From assembly GCA_022823465.1 (NCBI GenBank), contig JAJEHX010000025.1:17375-81374 (forward strand): a stretch of DNA of 64,000 nucleotides, given 5' to 3'. Each line of letters opens with the position of its first letter. Within the stretch, counting starts at the first letter, position 1. Below the pieces are notes generated by a model. That model worked only from the letters and a program-made list of their open reading frames with translations. It did no database searches and had not been told where the DNA came from. Source of the DNA: Candidatus Latescibacterota bacterium (GTDB lineage: Bacteria; JAAXHH01). The position numbers and the translations under genes are program-made. Positions 16,765 through 27,700 of this stretch are shown one piece after another.

Positions 16765-17670
16765 CTAGAAATAGCCTTCCCGCTTCTTGATTTCCATCGA
16801 TCCTTCCTGGTCGTGATCGATGATGCGGGTGGACCGCTCGGAGATGCGTTCCACCATCATTTCCTCGATGATTTCTTCGACGGAAGTGGCGGTGGACCGC
16901 ACGGCGCCGGTACATGGAGAGCAGCCCAGCGTGCGGAAACGGCAGACCATCGAACGGGGGGTTTCGCCGGGCAGGATGCGGGCCTGGCCCTCCACCGGAA
17001 TCAGTTGTTCCCCGCGGACCACGACCTGGCGCTCCCGGGCGAAGTAAAGGGGCACGACCGGGATGTGTTCCCGGTGTATATACATCCAGATGTCCAGTTC
17101 GGTCCAGTTGGAGAGGGGAAAGACCCGGATGGATTCCTCCTGGCCGATACGGCAGTTGTACAGGTTCCACAGTTCCGGCCGCTGGTTCTTCGGATCCCAC
17201 TGGCCGAACCGGTCCCGGAAGGAGAAGAACCGTTCCTTGGCCCGCGATTTCTCCTCCTCGCGGCGGGCGCCGCCCAGCGCGGCGTCGAAGCGCCCGGACT
17301 TGAGCCCGTCGAGCAGGGCCTGGGTCTTGAGCAGGCCGCAACAGCGCTGCGTGCCCAGGTCGTAAGGGTTGGCGCCGTCGGAGATGGCGTCCTCGTTGCG
17401 GTAGACGATCAGGTCCGCGTCGTATTCCCCGGCCATGCGCGCCCTGAAGTCGTACATCTCCTCGAACTTGTATCCCGTATCCACGTGCATGAGCGGGAAG
17501 GGGAGCTTCTGCGGATAGAAGGCCTTGCGCGCGAGGTGCAGCATGACCGAGGAATCCTTGCCGACCGAATAGAGCATCACCGGCCGTTCGAATTCAGCGA
17601 CGACTTCGCGCATGACGTGGATGCTCTCGGCTTCGAGCTGCATCAAATGTGAAATGGAATACTGGGGCAT
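16765..17670 (-). CDS. cysD: sulfate adenylyltransferase small subunit
   Basis: A 301-residue PAPS-reductase-like ATP pyrophosphatase that adenylates sulfate with CysN. The PP-loop is [14 protein letters not shown] (34-47); other signatures are [46 protein letters not shown] and [15 protein letters not shown]. The length is typical. It is followed at 28 nt by cysNC and preceded at 132 nt by cysC, all on the minus strand. This is the expected sulfate-activation operon. The organism needs PAPS for assimilation or for sulfotransferases such as that at 43403. Confidence 0.96.
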   Translation of the reverse strand: MPQYSISHLMQLEAESIHVMREVVAEFERPVMLYSVGKDSSVMLHLARKAFYPQKLPFPLMHVDTGYKFEEMYDFRARMAGEYDADLIVYRNEDAISDGANPYDLGTQRCCGLLKTQALLDGLKSGRFDAALGGARREEEKSRAKERFFSFRDRFGQWDPKNQRPELWNLYNCRIGQEESIRVFPLSNWTELDIWMYIHREHIPVVPLYFARERQVVVRGEQLIPVEGQARILPGETPRSMVCRFRTLGCSPCTGAVRSTATSVEEIIEEMMVERISERSTRIIDHDQEGSMEIKKREGYF

Positions 17671-17802
17671 GGGAGATTTAATGTCCGGCTTTATCAGGGG
17701 CGGGCTTAGAACCTATAAGTGAGTTTCACTCCTGCTTCCTGACATTGCCTGGTCTTGAGTCAACGGTCTTAAGTCAACGCGAATTCCTGGACGAAAACGT
17801 CG

Positions 17803-18354
17803 TTATATATAAGGCTCGATATGGTTCAATGCAACCGCCACGGATTCCTCCACGGTCAGACGCGAGGTGTCGATCGCCAGCTCGGGTCTTTCAGGTTCCT
17901 CATAGGGATGGTCTATACCGGTAAATCCCTCGATTTCCCCGCGCCTCGATCTGGCGTACAGCCCCTTGACGTCCCGTGCCTCGCAGACCTCCAGCGGTGC
18001 GGATACATGCACTTCGAAAAACCGGCCGCAGCGTTGCCTCGCTTCGTCCCTGGCTTCCCTGTAAGGCGAAATGAGGGACACGATCGTACAGATACCGTTC
18101 CGTTCGAGGACCGATGCCAGATAACCCACCCGGGCGATATGGGCCATGCGCCCCGCTTTGTCAAAGCCCGTGTCGGGGAAAACGGCCCGGATTTCATCGC
18201 CGTCGAGGCGTTCCACCTTGATTTTTCTGTTCCTCAACGCATCGAAGACCCGGTCCGCAATGGTGCTTTTTCCCGATCCGGACAACCCGGTGAACCAGAG
18301 GACGAAGGGCCTGTGCGCCTCGCGCGGTATATCCACAGTGCCAGTCTCGTGCAT
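17803..18354 (-). CDS. cysC: stand-alone adenylylsulfate kinase
   Basis: Phosphorylates APS to PAPS. The 183 residues keep the full set of family motifs: P-loop GLSGSGKST (23-31), LDGDEIR (50-56), SPYREARDEAR, RDVKGLYARSRRGEI and FTGIDHPYEEP. This contrasts with the kinase half of the CysNC fusion, where several of these are lost, and suggests this enzyme makes the PAPS. One difference from the textbook sequence is in the DLGFS region (DTGFDKAGRMAHIARV). It is first in the cysC-cysD-cysNC run on the minus strand. Confidence 0.93.
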   Translation of the reverse strand: MHETGTVDIPREAHRPFVLWFTGLSGSGKSTIADRVFDALRNRKIKVERLDGDEIRAVFPDTGFDKAGRMAHIARVGYLASVLERNGICTIVSLISPYREARDEARQRCGRFFEVHVSAPLEVCEARDVKGLYARSRRGEIEGFTGIDHPYEEPERPELAIDTSRLTVEESVAVALNHIEPYI

Positions 18355-18401
18355 GCTCGTTTCTTACCGTACTCGGTGCGGTCCGTCATATGGCGCATAC
18401 C

Positions 18402-18429
18402 ATATTATGGATCGACGAAGGAATTGCAA
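18402..18429 (-). promoter_or_regulatory. possible promoter for the cys operon
   Basis: On the minus strand TTGCAA (18429-18424), 16 nt, TAATAT (18407-18402), about 48 nt upstream of the cysC start. The region is locally AT-rich. Confidence 0.4.
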
Positions 18430-18444
18430 CTGATATATGCGCGA

Positions 18445-18496
18445 ATACGGGCCTCGGCGCGTCAGTATGGATACGGGCCTCGGCGCGTCAGCATGG
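18445..18496. repeat. 26-bp tandem duplication
   Basis: Two adjacent units, 18445-18470 and 18471-18496, starting ATACGGGCCTCGG, with one mismatch (T/C at the 22nd base). They lie in the divergent spacer between cysC and the efflux operon. Each unit ends in an ATGG, so it creates spurious in-frame start codons upstream of the real efflux gene. Confidence 0.9.
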
Positions 18497-18646
18497 AATC
18501 AATGGAAACGGACGGTTCACGGCCATGATCCATACGTTAATTCGCTTGACTGCTTACCGGGATTTCCCGACTTTCCCGATGATGGACGCCGCATTTGCGT
18601 TACATGCGTACGAAGACACACTTACCTTGCCATGCAGGGGGCTTTT

Positions 18647-20104
18647 GTGAGAGCAGTCTGTGCCTTGCTCGCAACCGCAACGATCGTATCAGGTTGTGCT
18701 TCGGCGCCAGAACTGCGGCATCCTTCCCTCGAAACCCCTGTCCCCCCCGGGTGGACCGGCGCCCCGTCGGACGGTGGCCGGATCGGTGCGCACTGGTGGA
18801 CGGATTTCAGCGACGCCCGGCTGGATACGCTCATCGACGAAGCCCTCTCCCGCAACTTCGAACTGAAATCCGCGACAGGCCGCATGCACGCGGCACAGGC
18901 CCAGGCCCGGATCGTGGGCGCTCCCCTGCTGCCCCAGGTCAGCCTGGACTTCAATCGATCGCGCACGCGTCGGAATTTCATCGGATTTCCTATTCCCGGC
19001 GGAAACGGCGGCGTGTTGAAGACCACGTCGACGAACTACGGCGTATCGACCAACATAAACTGGGAGATCGACCTCTGGGGCCGTCTCGGTGATGACAAGG
19101 CCGCCGCGCTGGCCGATCTCCAGGGATCACAGGCCGACCTGCACGGGGCCCGGTCATCCGTCGCCGGACAGACCGCCAAGGCGTGGTTCGCGGCCATCGA
19201 GGCCCAGCGCCAGCTCGAGCTGGCCCGGGCGACAAGAGACAATTTCAAGGTGGTGAACGAACGGATCGGGAACCGGTACGCGCGCGGGCTCAGACCCGCC
19301 CTCGACCTGCGCCTTTCGCTCTCCAACGTGGCCGCGGCAGAGGCCGTGGTCCTTCAGCGGATGCAGGCCTTCGACAGCGTCGTCCGCCAGTTGGAGATCC
19401 TGCTCGGGAGGTATCCGTCGGCCGAACTGGCCATAGCCTCAGACCTTCCTCCCGTACCTGAATCCATACCGGCGGGACTGCCCGCGGATCTTATCGCGCG
19501 GCGGCCGGACCTGATGCTGGCCGAGCGGCGGCTCGCGGCGGCCGGCGCCCGTATAGGGGTAGCGAAAAAAGCGCGGTATCCGGCCATTCGCCTGACCGGT
19601 TCCGGCGGGACGTCTTCGGCCGCGTTGACCGATCTGCTCGATGGCGATTTCATCGTCTGGAGCCTCGCGTCCAGCCTGCTGCAGCCCCTGTTCCAGGGCG
19701 GACGTCTCCGCGCGGGCGTCGACCTTGCCGAGGCCAACCGCGACCAGGTGGTCGCGAATTTCGCGGGCCAGGCTCTTCGGGCCTACGGAGAGGTGGAAAC
19801 CGCCCTTGTGGCGGACGGGCTCCTCAAACAACGGGAAGCCGCCCTGCTGGAAGCGGCGACTCAGGCTACAGCCGCCCGCGAACTGGCGGAATCGCGATAC
19901 AACAGCGGACTGAGCGACGTGATCACCATGCTGGACGCCCAGCGGCGCGCCTTCGAGTCCCAAGGGCAGTACCTGGCCGTTAGGAGACAACGCCTGGAGG
20001 CCCGGGTTGACCTCTACCTGGCACTGGGCGGCGGATTTGAACGAAGGGGAACGGAAACCGGAGATACAGGAGATTTCGTAGATTTTGGAGAAAGACAGGA
20101 GTAG
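18647..20104 (+). CDS. RND efflux outer-membrane lipoprotein (OprM/TolC family)
   Basis: The outer-membrane channel of a tripartite pump; 485 residues. A lipoprotein signal with lipobox VSGC places the lipidated Cys at residue 17. Two outer-membrane-efflux repeats follow, with DLWGRLGDDKAAALADLQ and the second-repeat PADLIARRPDLMLAERRLAAA and VEVETAL-like segments. The start is GTG at 18647: AGGGGG lies 5 nt upstream (18636-18641) and the resulting signal peptide is ideal. An ATG at 18632 and several ATGs in the 26-bp repeats are in frame but poorly placed. It is followed after 3 nt by the membrane-fusion gene, so the three efflux genes form an operon. Confidence 0.9.
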   Translation: MRAVCALLATATIVSGCASAPELRHPSLETPVPPGWTGAPSDGGRIGAHWWTDFSDARLDTLIDEALSRNFELKSATGRMHAAQAQARIVGAPLLPQVSLDFNRSRTRRNFIGFPIPGGNGGVLKTTSTNYGVSTNINWEIDLWGRLGDDKAAALADLQGSQADLHGARSSVAGQTAKAWFAAIEAQRQLELARATRDNFKVVNERIGNRYARGLRPALDLRLSLSNVAAAEAVVLQRMQAFDSVVRQLEILLGRYPSAELAIASDLPPVPESIPAGLPADLIARRPDLMLAERRLAAAGARIGVAKKARYPAIRLTGSGGTSSAALTDLLDGDFIVWSLASSLLQPLFQGGRLRAGVDLAEANRDQVVANFAGQALRAYGEVETALVADGLLKQREAALLEAATQATAARELAESRYNSGLSDVITMLDAQRRAFESQGQYLAVRRQRLEARVDLYLALGGGFERRGTETGDTGDFVDFGERQE

Positions 20105-20107
20105 TGG

Positions 20108-21316
20108 ATGAACAAGTGGCTTAGAATATCCCTTCCGCTGGCCATTGTCGCGGGTTCCGTACTGATCATGGTCTTCCTGGTCCGCAGCCGGCCCGTGGTG
20201 GAAAGCAGGGCACCGGCCGTCCCGCCCCCTTTGGTTCGTACGGCCGTCGCAACGCTGGACACGGTCCGGCTTACGGTGCGGTCCCAGGGCGCGGTAATGC
20301 CGAGGACCGAGAGCGCGCTCTCTGCAGAGACGGACGGCCAGATCGTCTTCGTATCTCCTTCCTTCGTACCCGGCGGGTTCTTCGAGAGAGACGAGCTGCT
20401 GGTGCGCCTCGACCCGCGCGACGCGGAACTGGCGGTCACGCGGGCCGCCGCCGATACGGCCCGGTTCGCCACCGCGCTGCAGATCGAGCAGGAGGAAGCC
20501 CGTCTCGCCCAGGACGAATGGCAACGGCTGGGATCGGGCGCACCCATGCCGCTTGTCCTGAGAGAGCCTCAACTGGCCCAGGCCCGGGCCAACCTGGATG
20601 CGTCCGTCGCGGCGCTCCAGCAGGCGAAGCTCAACCTGGAACGCACGGAGATCCGCGCGCCTTATGCCGGCAGGGTGAGGAAGAAGAACGTGGACGTGGG
20701 CCAGTTCCTCCGGCGCGGTGAGGCGCTGGCGACCATCTACGCCATCAACTATGCCGAGATACGGCTGCCCATACCCGACGAAGAACTGGCGTTTTTCGAC
20801 ACGCCCATGCAGTTCCGCGGCGAGACGTCCCGCGCCGCGGGTCCGCCGGTGGTGATCAGCGCCGAATTCGCCGGCCGCCTGCACCGGTGGGACGGCAGCG
20901 TGGTCCGCATGGAGGGCGAGATCGACCCCATGAGCCGGATGGTCTACGCGGTAGCCAGAGTCCAGGACCCATACGGCCGGGGCGCGAATCCCGACCGGCC
21001 GCCCCTGGGCATCGGCATGTTCGTCGAGGCCGAGATCCTGGGCAAGCGCTATCCCGATGTGGCGGTATTGCCGCGGACGGCCTTGCATGGCGAGAACCGG
21101 ATCGCCGTCGTCGATGACGAAAACCGGCTCCGGTTTCGACCGGTCGAGATCCTCCGCATAGCATCCGACCAGGTTTACATCCGAAGTGGAATCGAGACGG
21201 GCGAACGCGTCTGCCTGTCCGCCCTCGAAACCCAGGTGGACGGCATGGAAGTGCGCATGCTCGAATCGAATTCGTCCGGAGCCGTCGTACAGGAAGAGGA
21301 AGGCACGGGCAGATGA
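20108..21316 (+). CDS. RND efflux membrane-fusion (periplasmic adaptor) protein
   Basis: A 402-residue HlyD/AcrA-type adaptor linking the inner-membrane pump to the outer-membrane channel. It has an N-terminal membrane anchor (about 7-26), the biotinyl-lipoyl half motifs (GQIVFVSPSFVPGGFFERDELLVRLD and RAPYAGRVRKKNVDVGQFLRRGEAL, together forming one domain), a coiled-coil hairpin between them (about 100-175; RAAADTARF to LNLERTEI) and a beta-barrel/membrane-proximal domain (205-390). The stop overlaps the permease start (ATGA at 21313). Substrate cannot be told. Confidence 0.92.
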   Translation: MNKWLRISLPLAIVAGSVLIMVFLVRSRPVVESRAPAVPPPLVRTAVATLDTVRLTVRSQGAVMPRTESALSAETDGQIVFVSPSFVPGGFFERDELLVRLDPRDAELAVTRAAADTARFATALQIEQEEARLAQDEWQRLGSGAPMPLVLREPQLAQARANLDASVAALQQAKLNLERTEIRAPYAGRVRKKNVDVGQFLRRGEALATIYAINYAEIRLPIPDEELAFFDTPMQFRGETSRAAGPPVVISAEFAGRLHRWDGSVVRMEGEIDPMSRMVYAVARVQDPYGRGANPDRPPLGIGMFVEAEILGKRYPDVAVLPRTALHGENRIAVVDDENRLRFRPVEILRIASDQVYIRSGIETGERVCLSALETQVDGMEVRMLESNSSGAVVQEEEGTGR

Positions 21317-24300
21317 ATTACGTACTGGCCTGGTTCGCACGGAACAACGTGGCGGCCAACCTGCTCATGATGACGATCATCGTGGGCGGACTGCTGATGA
21401 TATCACGGCTGAAGGTCGAGATCTTCCCCGAGTTCGAGACCGATATCGTCATCATCACGGTCCCCTACCTGGGCGCGGCGCCGGCCGAAGTGGAAGAAGC
21501 GGTCTGCGTCCGGGTGGAAGAAGCCATTCAGGACCTGGACGGCATAAAGAAACTGAGCTCCACCGCGTCGGAGGGGGTCGGCAGGATCCAGGTCGAGGTG
21601 GACCCCGACGCCGACGCCCGCACGCTGCTCCATGACCTGAAGTCTCGCGTGGACGCCATCGACACCTTCCCCGAGGAAACAGAAAAACCGGTGATCCGGG
21701 AGATCATATTCCGGCGCCAGGTCATTGACGTCGCCGTGGCCGGGAGGCTGGACGAATCGTCCATGAAGCGGCTGGCCGAAGAGATCCGGGAAGACCTGCT
21801 GGCCATGCCGGAGATCAGCCATGTGAACCTGGCGAGCGTCCGGCCGTACGAGATATCGATCGAGGTTTCCGAAGCCGCGCTCCGGCGCTATGGACTGACG
21901 TTCTCCGAGGTCGTCAGCGCCGTGCGGAATTCCTCCCTCGACCTGCCCGGGGGCTCGGTGAAGACTCCGGGCGGAGAGATCCTGCTCCGATCGAAGGGGC
22001 AGGCCCTGGTCGGATCCGAATTCGACCAGATCGTGCTGCGGTCCCGCTCCGATGGTACGCGGCTTCTCCTCAGCCACGTGGCCCGGGTCGTCGACGGATT
22101 CGCGGAAACGGACGTCTTCTCACGGTTCGACGGTAAACCGGCCGCCCTGGTGAAGGTCTTCCGCGTGGGCAACGAGAACATCCTCGACGTCTCCGGCGCC
22201 GTGCATCGGTACGTGGCCGCCAGGCAGGCGGAGTTGCCGGATGGCGTCGAACTGATCACCTGGCAGGACCAGTCCCGGCTCCTCGAAAGCCGGCTCGACC
22301 TGATGATCAACAACGGACAACTGGGTTTCATGCTTGTATTCCTCTGCCTTGCCCTGTTCCTGCGCATCCGGCTGGCGTTCTGGGTCGCCCTGGGCATCGT
22401 CATCTGCTTTTTAGGTACTTTCTGGATGATGCCGCTGTTAGGCGCTTCCATCAACATGCTCTCGCTTTTCGCCTTCATCATGGTGCTCGGTATCGTGGTG
22501 GACGACGCCATTATCGCCGGGGAGAACATCTATGCGCACCAGGAAAGGGGGACGGAACCCGCGACGGCCGCGCGAATGGGCGTCCAGGAGATCGCCAAGC
22601 CCATAACCTTCGCGGTCCTGACGACGATCGTCGCCTTTATGCCCATGTTCTTCGTGGAGGGGCTCATGGGGAAATTCTTCGAGATTTTCCCCATCGTGAT
22701 CATTCTCATGCTGCTCTTCTCCCTGATCGAGTCCCTGCTCATTCTGCCCACCCACCTGCGCCACGGTCAGCCGCAGAAGAAGGAAAGTCCTTTGCCCCGT
22801 ACGTTCCTGCTGATCAGGCCATTCTACCTCGTGCTCTTCTACGCCGACAAGTGGCTGTACGAACTGCAGGACAACGTTGCCCGGCATCTCCGGCGATTCG
22901 TGGAGGGCGTCTATGTTCCCCTGTTGAAGAATGCCCTCTCCTGGCGGTACCTCACCCTGTCCATCGGCGTCGGCGCGATCATCCTCACCACCGGGCTCGT
23001 GGCCGGCGGCATCCTCCGCTTCGTGTTTTTTCCGACCGTGGAGAACGAATTCGTCTCGGCGCACCTTACCCTGGCCGAGGGTACGCCCGCCGAAATCACC
23101 GACCGGTATATCGCGCTGATCGAGGAAAGCGCTGTACTGCTGCAGAGACAGGTTGGCGACGAAATCGCCCGCGATGACCCCGGGAGCGATACCGAAGTCA
23201 TACGGAACATCATGGCGGCCATCGGCGAACAGCCGAACGCCGCCCGGGCACAGCAGAACGCGGGGGGCATAATCGGGTCCGCCCGGTCCTCGCACATCGG
23301 TGAAGTCGTGCTGGGACTGTCCCCGTCGGAAACCCGGAACATCAGCGGCGAGGAAATCGTGAACCGCTGGCGGGAGCTCATCGGTCCGATTCCCGACGTC
23401 GTGGAACTCTCGTTTACCTCCTCCCTGTTCAACGCGGGCGAGGCGATCAACATCGAACTGTCCAGCGCCGATCCCGAGGCGCTGCTGCTGGCGACCGCCG
23501 AGTTGAAAGGCACGGTGGCGAATTACGACGGCGTCATGGACGTCGCGGACGATTTCAGGCCGGGCAAGCAGGAAATCAGGCTGAACGTAACGCCCGAAGG
23601 CGAGGCCCTCGGCATCACCATGGCAGGGCTCTCGCGTCAGGTCCGGCAGGCCTTCTTCGGTCAGGAAGCCCAGAGGATCCAGCGGGGCCGGGACGACGTC
23701 CGCGTGATGGTGCGTTATCCCGAATCGGACAGGCGTTCCCTGGGCGACATGGAAAACATGCGCATTCGCACGCCGGCCGGCATCGAAGTGCCCTTCTCGC
23801 TCGCGGCGCAGGCGGAGATGGGAAGGGGTTATTCCAACATACGGCGGACGGACCGGAGGCGCGTCATCACCGTCACCGCCGACGTGAACGACGCCGTCGC
23901 CAGTTCCAATGACATTCTGAACGACCTCACGTCGTCCTACCTGCCGTCGCTGATGGCCAGGTACCCCGGCCTGACCTACACGCTGGAGGGACAGCAGCGC
24001 AACCAGCAGGAGTCTATCGAAAGCCTGAGCTTCGGATTCCTGGTCGCCCTGCTCGTGATCTACGGACTGCTGGCCATCCCCTTCAAGTCCTACGTGCAGC
24101 CCATGATCATCATGAGCGTCATACCCTTCGGCATTGTGGGGGCGGTCCTGGGTCATCTGATCATGGGATTCGCAATTTCGCTGCTTTCCCTATTCGGCAT
24201 CGTCGCGCTGTCCGGCGTCGTAGTGAACAACAGCCTAGTGCTGGTGGACTTCATCAACCGCGGACGTGAACGCGCGGGGCCCGACGCGGACCTGCACGAG

Positions 24301-24594
24301 ATCATCCGGAACGCGGGGGTCGCCCGGTTCCGGCCCGTGCTGCTTACCTCGCTCACGACCTTTGCCGGGCTTATTCCGATCCTGATGGAGAGAAGCCTCC
24401 AGGCGCAGTTCCTCATCCCCATGGCCATATCCCTCGGATTCGGCGTATTGTTCGCGACCGCCATCACGCTGATCCTGGTCCCCATCTGCTACTATATCCT
24501 GGAAGATGGACTCGCCGTCCTGTCAGGCGTCCGCAACCGACTGAGCGGACGGGTCCTGGAGCCGGGCGAAGCGGCCGAATCGCCGGCTTCCTGA
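21313..24594 (+). CDS. RND-family inner-membrane efflux permease
   Basis: A 1093-residue AcrB-like proton-driven exporter. It shows N-terminal TM1 with RNNVAANLLMM, the first porter region (EIFPEFETDIVII, VRVEEAIQDLDGIK), TM4 with the proton-relay pair in GIVVDDAIIAGENIYAHQ, a second periplasmic loop, and the C-terminal helices with RFRPVLLTSLTTFAGLIP. Such RND members often export organic solutes, drugs or lipids rather than metals; the GIVVDDAI motif fits the hydrophobe/amphiphile class, and no CusA-type metal site is seen. Translation is coupled to the adaptor by a 4-base overlap. Confidence 0.93.
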   Translation: MNYVLAWFARNNVAANLLMMTIIVGGLLMISRLKVEIFPEFETDIVIITVPYLGAAPAEVEEAVCVRVEEAIQDLDGIKKLSSTASEGVGRIQVEVDPDADARTLLHDLKSRVDAIDTFPEETEKPVIREIIFRRQVIDVAVAGRLDESSMKRLAEEIREDLLAMPEISHVNLASVRPYEISIEVSEAALRRYGLTFSEVVSAVRNSSLDLPGGSVKTPGGEILLRSKGQALVGSEFDQIVLRSRSDGTRLLLSHVARVVDGFAETDVFSRFDGKPAALVKVFRVGNENILDVSGAVHRYVAARQAELPDGVELITWQDQSRLLESRLDLMINNGQLGFMLVFLCLALFLRIRLAFWVALGIVICFLGTFWMMPLLGASINMLSLFAFIMVLGIVVDDAIIAGENIYAHQERGTEPATAARMGVQEIAKPITFAVLTTIVAFMPMFFVEGLMGKFFEIFPIVIILMLLFSLIESLLILPTHLRHGQPQKKESPLPRTFLLIRPFYLVLFYADKWLYELQDNVARHLRRFVEGVYVPLLKNALSWRYLTLSIGVGAIILTTGLVAGGILRFVFFPTVENEFVSAHLTLAEGTPAEITDRYIALIEESAVLLQRQVGDEIARDDPGSDTEVIRNIMAAIGEQPNAARAQQNAGGIIGSARSSHIGEVVLGLSPSETRNISGEEIVNRWRELIGPIPDVVELSFTSSLFNAGEAINIELSSADPEALLLATAELKGTVANYDGVMDVADDFRPGKQEIRLNVTPEGEALGITMAGLSRQVRQAFFGQEAQRIQRGRDDVRVMVRYPESDRRSLGDMENMRIRTPAGIEVPFSLAAQAEMGRGYSNIRRTDRRRVITVTADVNDAVASSNDILNDLTSSYLPSLMARYPGLTYTLEGQQRNQQESIESLSFGFLVALLVIYGLLAIPFKSYVQPMIIMSVIPFGIVGAVLGHLIMGFAISLLSLFGIVALSGVVVNNSLVLVDFINRGRERAGPDADLHEIIRNAGVARFRPVLLTSLTTFAGLIPILMERSLQAQFLIPMAISLGFGVLFATAITLILVPICYYILEDGLAVLSGVRNRLSGRVLEPGEAAESPAS

Positions 24595-24749
24595 CCGCGG
24601 GCCCCAGGCCGCGCGGCCCATACAAACTCCTTGCCCGCACCCGCGTATTCCCCCATCTTTCCAACAGGTGCGGTATATCCTGAAAGCACGCTGGATCGGA
24701 CGATCCAGGCTGGGGGAAACCGCGACGGGCCAGCGGACAGGAGGCTTCC

Positions 24750-27700
24750 TTGCCTTTTCACGCCGATCTGCATCTCCACTCCCACTACTCCCGGGCGACC
24801 AGCAAGAACCTGAACCTGGAGCACCTGTACAAGTGGGCCCAGTTGAAGGGCATCCGGGTGGTGGGTACCGGGGACTTTGTCCATCCGGGCTGGATGGATG
24901 AACTGGAGGAGAAACTGCAACCGGCCGAGGAAGGGCTGTTCCGGCTGAAACCCGAACACGAGAACGCGATGCGGGACCAGGTGCCGGCCGCCTGCCGGGC
25001 GCCGGTCCGCTTCATGCTGACGGTCGAGATTTCGAACATCTACAAGCGGCTCGGCCGCGTCCGGAAGGTGCACAACATCATCCTGGCGCCGGGATTCGAA
25101 GCCGCCAAAACAATTCAGGCCCGGCTGGGCGCCATCGGCAACATCCGGTCGGACGGACGGCCCATCCTGGGCCTGGACTCCCGGGACCTTCTGGAGATCA
25201 CCCTCGAAACCGACCCGATGGCCTGCCTCATACCGGCACACGTCTGGACTCCCTGGTTTTCGGCCCTGGGATCCAGGGGAGGCTTCGACCTCATATCGGA
25301 TTGCTACGGGGACCTCACGGAGCATATCTTCGCCGTCGAAACCGGGCTCTCCTCGGATCCACTGATGAACTGGCGGCTGGAACAACTCGATCCCTACGCG
25401 CTTGTCTCGAACTCCGACGCTCATTCACCCGGAAAGCTCGGCCGGGAGACCACCCTGTTCGACACTTCCTGCAGCTATCCCGCGATCTACAGCGCCCTCT
25501 CCGACCCGGAAGAAGACGGGCTTACGGGGACGGTGGAGTTCTATCCCGAAGAAGGCAAATACCACTATGACGGACATCGGAAATGCCGGAGAAGGATGCA
25601 TCCGAGGGAGACCATCGCCGAAAAGGGGATATGCCCCGACTGCGGCAAGCCGGTTACTGTAGGCGTCATGGCCCGCGTGGAAGAGCTCGCGGACCGGGAA
25701 GAGGGTAAGAGGCCTCCCCGCGCGCGCCATTTCTTCAGCGTAATACCCCTGCCCGAGATCATCGGCGAGGCGAAGCAGGTGGGGCCCGGTACCAAAACGG
25801 TGGATACGATTTACCAGGCCATGGTCTCGCGTCTCGGCAGCGAACTCGGCATTCTCCTGGAAATACCCGAAGACGACATCGCGCAGGTGGCCGGGCCATT
25901 GATCGCCGAAGGCATTCGACGCATGCGGTTCGGAGAGGTGGATATCCTCCCGGGCTATGACGGGGACTACGGAGTGATCAAGTTGTTTAACCCGGCGGAC
26001 CGCCTGGGCGGCGACAGGCAGATCGCCCTGCTGGACGAACTGCCCGTGGAGCCGAAAACGCCGTTGCGAAAGGAACCGGTGCGGGACGATGCATCGGAGA
26101 TGGAAGAAGAGGCGCCGATTCGCGCCAACGGAACGGTCGAAGTCACAGCACCCCCGCCGTTCGTACCGGAGATGCCGGAATCCGTGGACCAGGCTGTCGT
26201 GGATGCTTCGCCGGAGCCCCATGAGTCCGCACCTTCCGTGACCGTGGCCGAAGCGCCTGAACCGCGCGAAGACGCGTCATTGATGGACATACCCTTGAAC
26301 GAAGATCAAAGAAAGGCCGTACGTCACCGCGAGGGCCATCTTCTGATCGTGGCCGGACCCGGTACTGGAAAGACCCACACCCTGACCCACCGGATGGCCT
26401 GCCTGGCGCGGCAGGACACCACGCCCGACCGGATGCTGGCCGTGACCTTCACCAACAAGGCCGCCGGAGAGTTGAAGTCGCGACTGGGAGACTTGCTCGA
26501 CAGTGAGGCGCGGCATGCCATGGTCGGCACGTTCCACGGCATCTGCCTTGCCCTGATGCGCCAGTGGTCCCGCCACGTGAGCATCCCGTTCAGCTTGAGT
26601 GTGGCAACGCCCGACGACCAGGACCGGGTGGCCCGCGCACAGTGGCCGCTGGATAATACCACGCAACGGAGGAGGAGGCTGGAGGAGGTCGCCAGATGGA
26701 AGGCGTCGGGACGAACCGGTGAGATACCGGAAGCGGTTTCAGCCTACACGCGCCTTCTGCGCAGACATGGGCTGCTGGATTTCGACGATGTCATCCTGGA
26801 GACCACGAAGCTGCTGCACTCGGACGAGCGGTTCAGGCAGAGCGTACACGAGCGGTTCCGCTACGTTTTCGTGGACGAGTACCAGGACATCAACCCGGCC
26901 CAGCACGCCTTGCTGAAGATCCTCGTGGAAGGCGGCGCCCGGATTACGGCCATCGGCGACCCCAACCAGGCCATTTATGGTTTTCGCGGAGCGGACACCC
27001 GTTACTTTCACTCCTTCGAGGACGATTTTCCCGGTGCGAAGGTACAGTACCTGAAGGAGAACTACCGGTCGGCGGCTTCTCTGCTCGACGCCTCGTCGCA
27101 GGTCATGGGCGCTTCCGACGTTACCGCTGCGCCGCCGCTGGTCGCCGCGCTCTATGTCCAGGGACACCTGGTCATTCGGGAGACCCGGTCCGACAAGGCC
27201 GAAGCCGAGTACGTCGTGCACCAGATCGAACGAATGGTGGGTGGAACCAGCCATTTCTCCCAGGATTCGGGGCGGTTGGAAGACGGGGCGGATCCGGGCG
27301 AGGAACGTTCCTTCGGGGACATTGCCGTCCTTTACCGGATGAACAGTCAGCATACCGCCGTGGTGGAAGCCCTTGATCGCAGCGGTATACCATACCAGGT
27401 CGCAGGAGATACGTCCCTCATCAACAGGCCGGGCGTGCAGGAAATGGTTACCCTGCTGCAACTCGGCGATGGCCGGACCGTGACCACCGGTTCGGCGCTC
27501 CGGTGCCTGTCGTCGACGATCGACGGGCTGGGAGACCGGACCGTGGAACTCATCGAAGACCTGTGGAAACAACGCACGCAGATCACGATCGACCACGTGG
27601 GGGAGCTGATGGATCACCCGCGCCTGCTCATGAAGCGATCCAGGATCGGCGTGGAAGCCCTGATGAGTGACCTGAAGACGATGAATTCCGACCTGGAGAA

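Noticed and set aside
15390..16790. 466-residue plus-strand open frame
   Set aside because: Antisense to cysNC, which is clearly coding.
22438..24156. 572-residue minus-strand open frame
   Set aside because: Antisense to the RND permease; composition is His/Arg/Gly-rich as expected of a shadow frame.
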